NCBI GenBank assembly: GCA_030019105.1 | Contig: JASEGY010000107.1 | Span: 2,244-9,501 of the forward strand | Direction of reading: 5' to 3' | DNA: 7,258 nt | Origin: a bacterium | Lineage (GTDB): Bacteria; UBA9089; JASEGY01 | Part shown: piece after piece, positions 5,570 to 7,258 of the stretch | Position numbering within the stretch: position 1 is the first letter of the stretch | How the letters are laid out: each line of letters starts with the position of its first letter | Made by a program: the position numbers and the translations under genes | The notes under the pieces: model-generated | What the model saw: only the letters and a program-made list of their open reading frames with translations | Database searches by the model: none | What the model was told of the DNA's origin: nothing

Positions 5570-6514
5570 TCATTCTCCTCCTCTTCGGTCGACCACGAAG
5601 ATACTCCCCGGCCGGCTTTTACCATAATGTTTAAGCTCGGCCAAAGAATCACTTATCTTCAAATGACTGCAGAGCTTATTAGTGGTAGTGCTTGTGACGG
5701 CAGCAATGGTTATGCCAATGGCGGCAGGAAATTTAGCTATCTCTCCCCGTCGGTCGGTAATCTCAATATACCCCCGCTCAAGGTCTTTTTTATTAAAGAT
5801 TTTTTTTGACAGGAAAGCTACTTTATCGATAACCCGGTCAGCAATCGGTTTTGCTTTATCAGGGGTAGTGATATAGATAAAGTCATCTCCTCCGATATGA
5901 CCGATGAAATCATCCTTATTCCCTGTGGTTTCTAAGCTGTCAATAAAGATGCGGGACAGAGATTTTATTACCCGGTCTCCTTTACTATATCCATAGTAAT
6001 CATTAAAGGGTTTAAAACTGTCAAGGTCAGAATAGAGGACGGTAAAGGTTTGCCCCCGGCTTAAGCGAGATTTTATCTGTTGTTCAATAGCGGGATTTCC
6101 TGGTAATTCAGTCAGGGGATTACACCCCCTCTCTAAATGGTACCGGCGAAGAACTGCATGTACCCTGGCTACAAGCTCTTTGTTGGAAAACGGTTTGGTG
6201 ATATAATCATCGGCTCCAAGCTCGAGTCCCTTAACTTTGTCCTCAGTCTCTTTACAGATACCGCTGAGGACAAGAATAGGGATATGACTGGTATAAAAAT
6301 TGTCTCGAAGTTTAGAGCATATCTCGAAGCCATCCATAATAGGTATCCGGATGTCAAGAAGAATCAAATTAGGCAAGAGTTTTTTGGCTAATTCTATCCC
6401 TTCCGGACCTGTTCTGGCGATTGATACTCCAAACCCCTCAGGCTTTAGTAATTCTGAAAGAAGTTCTATTGTATCTTCATTATCTTCTACAATCAAGATT
6501 TTTTCCGGAGGCAT
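5570..6514 (-). CDS. Response regulator with GGDEF (GGDDF) output domain
   Basis: A 314-residue REC-GGDEF protein, presumably a cytoplasmic regulator of cyclic-di-GMP. The receiver domain (about 4-120) has the acidic pair Glu10-Asp11, phospho-acceptor Asp54 in LILLDIRIP, Ser84 and Lys107 in the KPF motif. The GGDEF domain (about 133-300) begins LTELPGN, has YSDLDSFKPFNDYYG (161-175) with Asp163 and Asn171, then GD at 179-180, and the signature GGDDF at 208-212. Asp180 is the residue that favours GTP (c-di-GMP) over the mixed cGAMP-type enzymes. The fourth signature residue is Asp where active enzymes usually have Glu, so activity is uncertain. No RxxD inhibitory site stands before the signature. 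No histidine kinase is in the window. The ATG at 6512-6514 follows AAAGGAG with unusually long spacing (14 nt); no better start exists. Confidence 0.9.
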   Translation of the reverse strand: MPPEKILIVEDNEDTIELLSELLKPEGFGVSIARTGPEGIELAKKLLPNLILLDIRIPIMDGFEICSKLRDNFYTSHIPILVLSGICKETEDKVKGLELGADDYITKPFSNKELVARVHAVLRRYHLERGCNPLTELPGNPAIEQQIKSRLSRGQTFTVLYSDLDSFKPFNDYYGYSKGDRVIKSLSRIFIDSLETTGNKDDFIGHIGGDDFIYITTPDKAKPIADRVIDKVAFLSKKIFNKKDLERGYIEITDRRGEIAKFPAAIGITIAAVTSTTTNKLCSHLKISDSLAELKHYGKSRPGSIFVVDRRGGE

Positions 6515-6528
6515 ATCTTTTGGGCTAT

Positions 6529-6535
6529 CTCCTTT
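6529..6535 (-). promoter_or_regulatory. Distant ribosome-binding site of the regulator gene
   Basis: AAAGGAG on the minus strand is the only good Shine-Dalgarno match before the regulator gene. It ends 14 nt before the ATG, longer than the usual 5-9 nt, so initiation may be weak. Confidence 0.5.
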
Positions 6536-6574
6536 AGAAACTGATGGCTAAGAGGTGATACCTGAATGCCTAAT

Positions 6575-6603
6575 ATACTAATCTATTTTGCCAGGAATGT
6601 CAA
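6575..6603 (-). promoter_or_regulatory. Sigma-70-type promoter for the regulator operon
   Basis: Reading leftward, a perfect -35 TTGACA (6598-6603) is followed by exactly 17 nt and a -10 TAGTAT (6575-6580, 4 of 6 consensus). A TATATT at 6572-6577 is a better hexamer but with 20 nt spacing. Transcription would start near 6567, giving a leader of roughly 50 nt before the regulator ATG. It is the best promoter in the window and may serve the whole minus-strand run, as no clear terminator is seen before the toxin gene. Confidence 0.7.
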
Positions 6604-6632
6604 GCATTTTCTTTTCTCCTTAAAAATAATCC

Positions 6633-6661
6633 TTCCTTTTCCCTTTTTTCTATGGTATAAT
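6633..6661 (+). promoter_or_regulatory. Extended -10 promoter for the PEGA lipoprotein gene
   Basis: A perfect TATAAT at 6656-6661 is preceded by TG at 6653-6654, forming TGGTATAAT. The -35 position (6633-6638, TTCCTT) is weak, as is usual for extended -10 promoters, and lies in a pyrimidine-rich tract (about 6610-6650). It precedes the lipoprotein start by 26 nt and is divergent from the regulator promoter. Confidence 0.65.
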
Positions 6662-6687
6662 TAGTTGGGAGGGAAAAGGAGAACGGG

Positions 6688-6762
6688 ATGAAGCTTAAGT
6701 TAAGAATGGGACTGCTTTTAATAGGACTTTCTTTGGGATTTGCTGGGTGTAGAGGAGTATAA
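6688..6762 (+). pseudogene. Lipoprotein signal-peptide ORF, cut from its PEGA domain by a frame break
   Basis: ATG at 6688-6690 stands 6 nt after AAAGGAG, an excellent start. It encodes 24 residues reading as a complete lipoprotein signal: MKLKLRMGLLLIGLSLGFAG, then the lipobox cysteine (Cys21), RGV and a TAA at 6760-6762. The PEGA-domain frame, which lacks its own signal and ribosome-binding site, overlaps it one frame over. Skipping one base near 6751-6760 would fuse the two into a normal PEGA lipoprotein of about 130 residues. This therefore looks like one gene with a 1-nt insertion (or 2-nt loss), or a sequencing or assembly error. Confidence 0.65.
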
Positions 6763-7078
6763 AACCGTCACCTGTTACTCGCTGGACATAGATTCATCCC
6801 CACCAGGAGCAGCGGTCCATCTTAACGGAGAGCATATTGGCAATACTCCCATTGGCTGGTCAGGAGAAAAAGAAGCAACCAGCCTGGTGATAAAGAAATC
6901 AGGATATGAAGACAAGGAAGTTATGGTAGATGATTTGGATTGGGCTGTGAAAGAGGCTGCTCCACCTTATCAGTGGCCGGAAGAGCTCGAAAAATCCGAC
7001 GAAAGATACGATGGAGAAAAGGTACGCTATAAAATCTATGAGACCAGTCTATCTGTAATATTAGAAAAGGTGGATTAA
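6740..7078 (+). CDS. PEGA-domain protein (mature part of frameshifted lipoprotein)
   Basis: The open frame, from a nominal TTG, gives up to 112 residues. From about residue 8 it reads TVTCYSLDIDSSPPGAAVHL, then NGEHIGNTPIGWSGEKEATS and LVIKKSGYED. This is a clear PEGA domain (named for the PPGA/PEGA turn), a small beta-sandwich found in surface and periplasmic proteins. The tail is acidic (WPEELEKSDERYDGEK) and ends in strands ILEKVD. No ribosome-binding site precedes the TTG, while a well-initiated lipoprotein signal ORF lies just upstream in another frame, so the nominal start is unlikely to be real. In the repaired form the protein would be a lipid-anchored envelope protein. Specific function is unknown. 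Confidence 0.7.
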   Translation: MLGVEEYKTVTCYSLDIDSSPPGAAVHLNGEHIGNTPIGWSGEKEATSLVIKKSGYEDKEVMVDDLDWAVKEAAPPYQWPEELEKSDERYDGEKVRYKIYETSLSVILEKVD

Positions 7079-7092
7079 AGAGACGACGAACA

Positions 7093-7258
7093 ATGCCTGT
7101 TGAATTTAAATTTGCATATACTAAGCATGCAAAAGAAAGAATGAAAGAGAGGCGGGTGTCAAAAGATCAGGTTGAACTTGCCATACTTTCTCCTGATCAT
7201 TGGCATTATAATATTACCCCGCAACATTTGCGTTGTCCGCGAGAATGTTACGATTGCG
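7093..7258 (+). CDS. DUF4258-family protein, 5' part only
   Basis: Fifty-five codons are visible before the window ends. The N-terminus MPVEFKFAYTKHAKERMKER, followed by VSKDQVELAILSPD, matches DUF4258 proteins, whose hallmark is a YTKHA-x-ERMKER motif followed by a helix ending in a Pro-Asp turn. Some DUF4258 proteins are small toxin-like partners in toxin-antitoxin pairs and others are orphans; function here is undetermined. The later residues (ITPQHLRCPRECYDC) carry three cysteines and look less typical. It starts 14 nt after the PEGA gene stop, with no strong ribosome-binding site, so it is probably co-transcribed with it. Confidence 0.6.
   Translation, partial: MPVEFKFAYTKHAKERMKERRVSKDQVELAILSPDHWHYNITPQHLRCPRECYDC

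Noticed and set aside
5570..6514. Regulator as a hybrid (cGAMP-type, Hypr) cyclase
   Set aside because: The selectivity position is Asp180 in a GD pair, as in c-di-GMP enzymes, not the Ser of the Hypr group.
6578..6607. Minus-strand micro-ORF (MLDIPGKID) with AAGGAG 8 nt upstream, a possible leader peptide
   Set aside because: It contains the -35 and -10 elements of the regulator promoter, so it lies upstream of the predicted transcript start; no promoter was seen that would transcribe it leftward.

Overview
The window looks like chromosomal DNA of an uncultured Gram-negative bacterium. Sec and lipoprotein-type signal peptides point to an outer-membrane cell plan. Base composition by eye is moderately AT-rich. 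Short degenerate tandem heptamers between genes (ATTGCGG and TCCTGAC types) are, from general experience, common in deltaproteobacterial, planctomycetal and candidate-phylum genomes. The phylum cannot be fixed from sequence reading alone.

Layout from left to right: (1) 1-140 is a nested foldback, nearly all self-complementary, running to the window edge. (2) 152-657, minus strand, is a type II toxin-antitoxin pair: a RelE/ParE toxin (GTG start) overlapping by 4 nt an addiction-module antitoxin. (3) 674-4819, minus strand, is a tight run of three translation genes: an EF-G-like translocase paralogue, a YebC/TACO1 factor and trigger factor, with gaps of about 12 nt or less. The toxin-antitoxin pair follows trigger factor after 16 nt, so five genes probably share a transcript. 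(4) 4820-4962 holds no gene and is largely degenerate 7-bp repeats. (5) 4963-6514, minus strand, encodes a C-terminally truncated DUF4139-family exported protein and, upstream of it, a REC-GGDEF response regulator. A good sigma-70 promoter (TTGACA-N17-TAGTAT) precedes the regulator. (6) 6656-7078, plus strand, has an extended -10 promoter and a PEGA-domain lipoprotein gene whose signal peptide and mature part are in different frames. (7) From 7093 a DUF4258-family protein runs off the right edge.

Functionally, the central run joins three ways of handling the elongating ribosome and its product: translocation (EF-G paralogue with the G3 motif DTPGY instead of DTPGH), relief of sequence-dependent stalls (YebC), and co-translational folding (trigger factor). 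Neither yebC nor tig sits beside its usual partners here (ruvCAB and clpPX), so the grouping is distinctive. I did not find an obviously new defence or mobile system. The most unexplained objects are the 140-nt foldback, the inward-facing heptamer arrays around the truncated DUF4139 gene (one carries its start codon), and the frame break in the PEGA lipoprotein.
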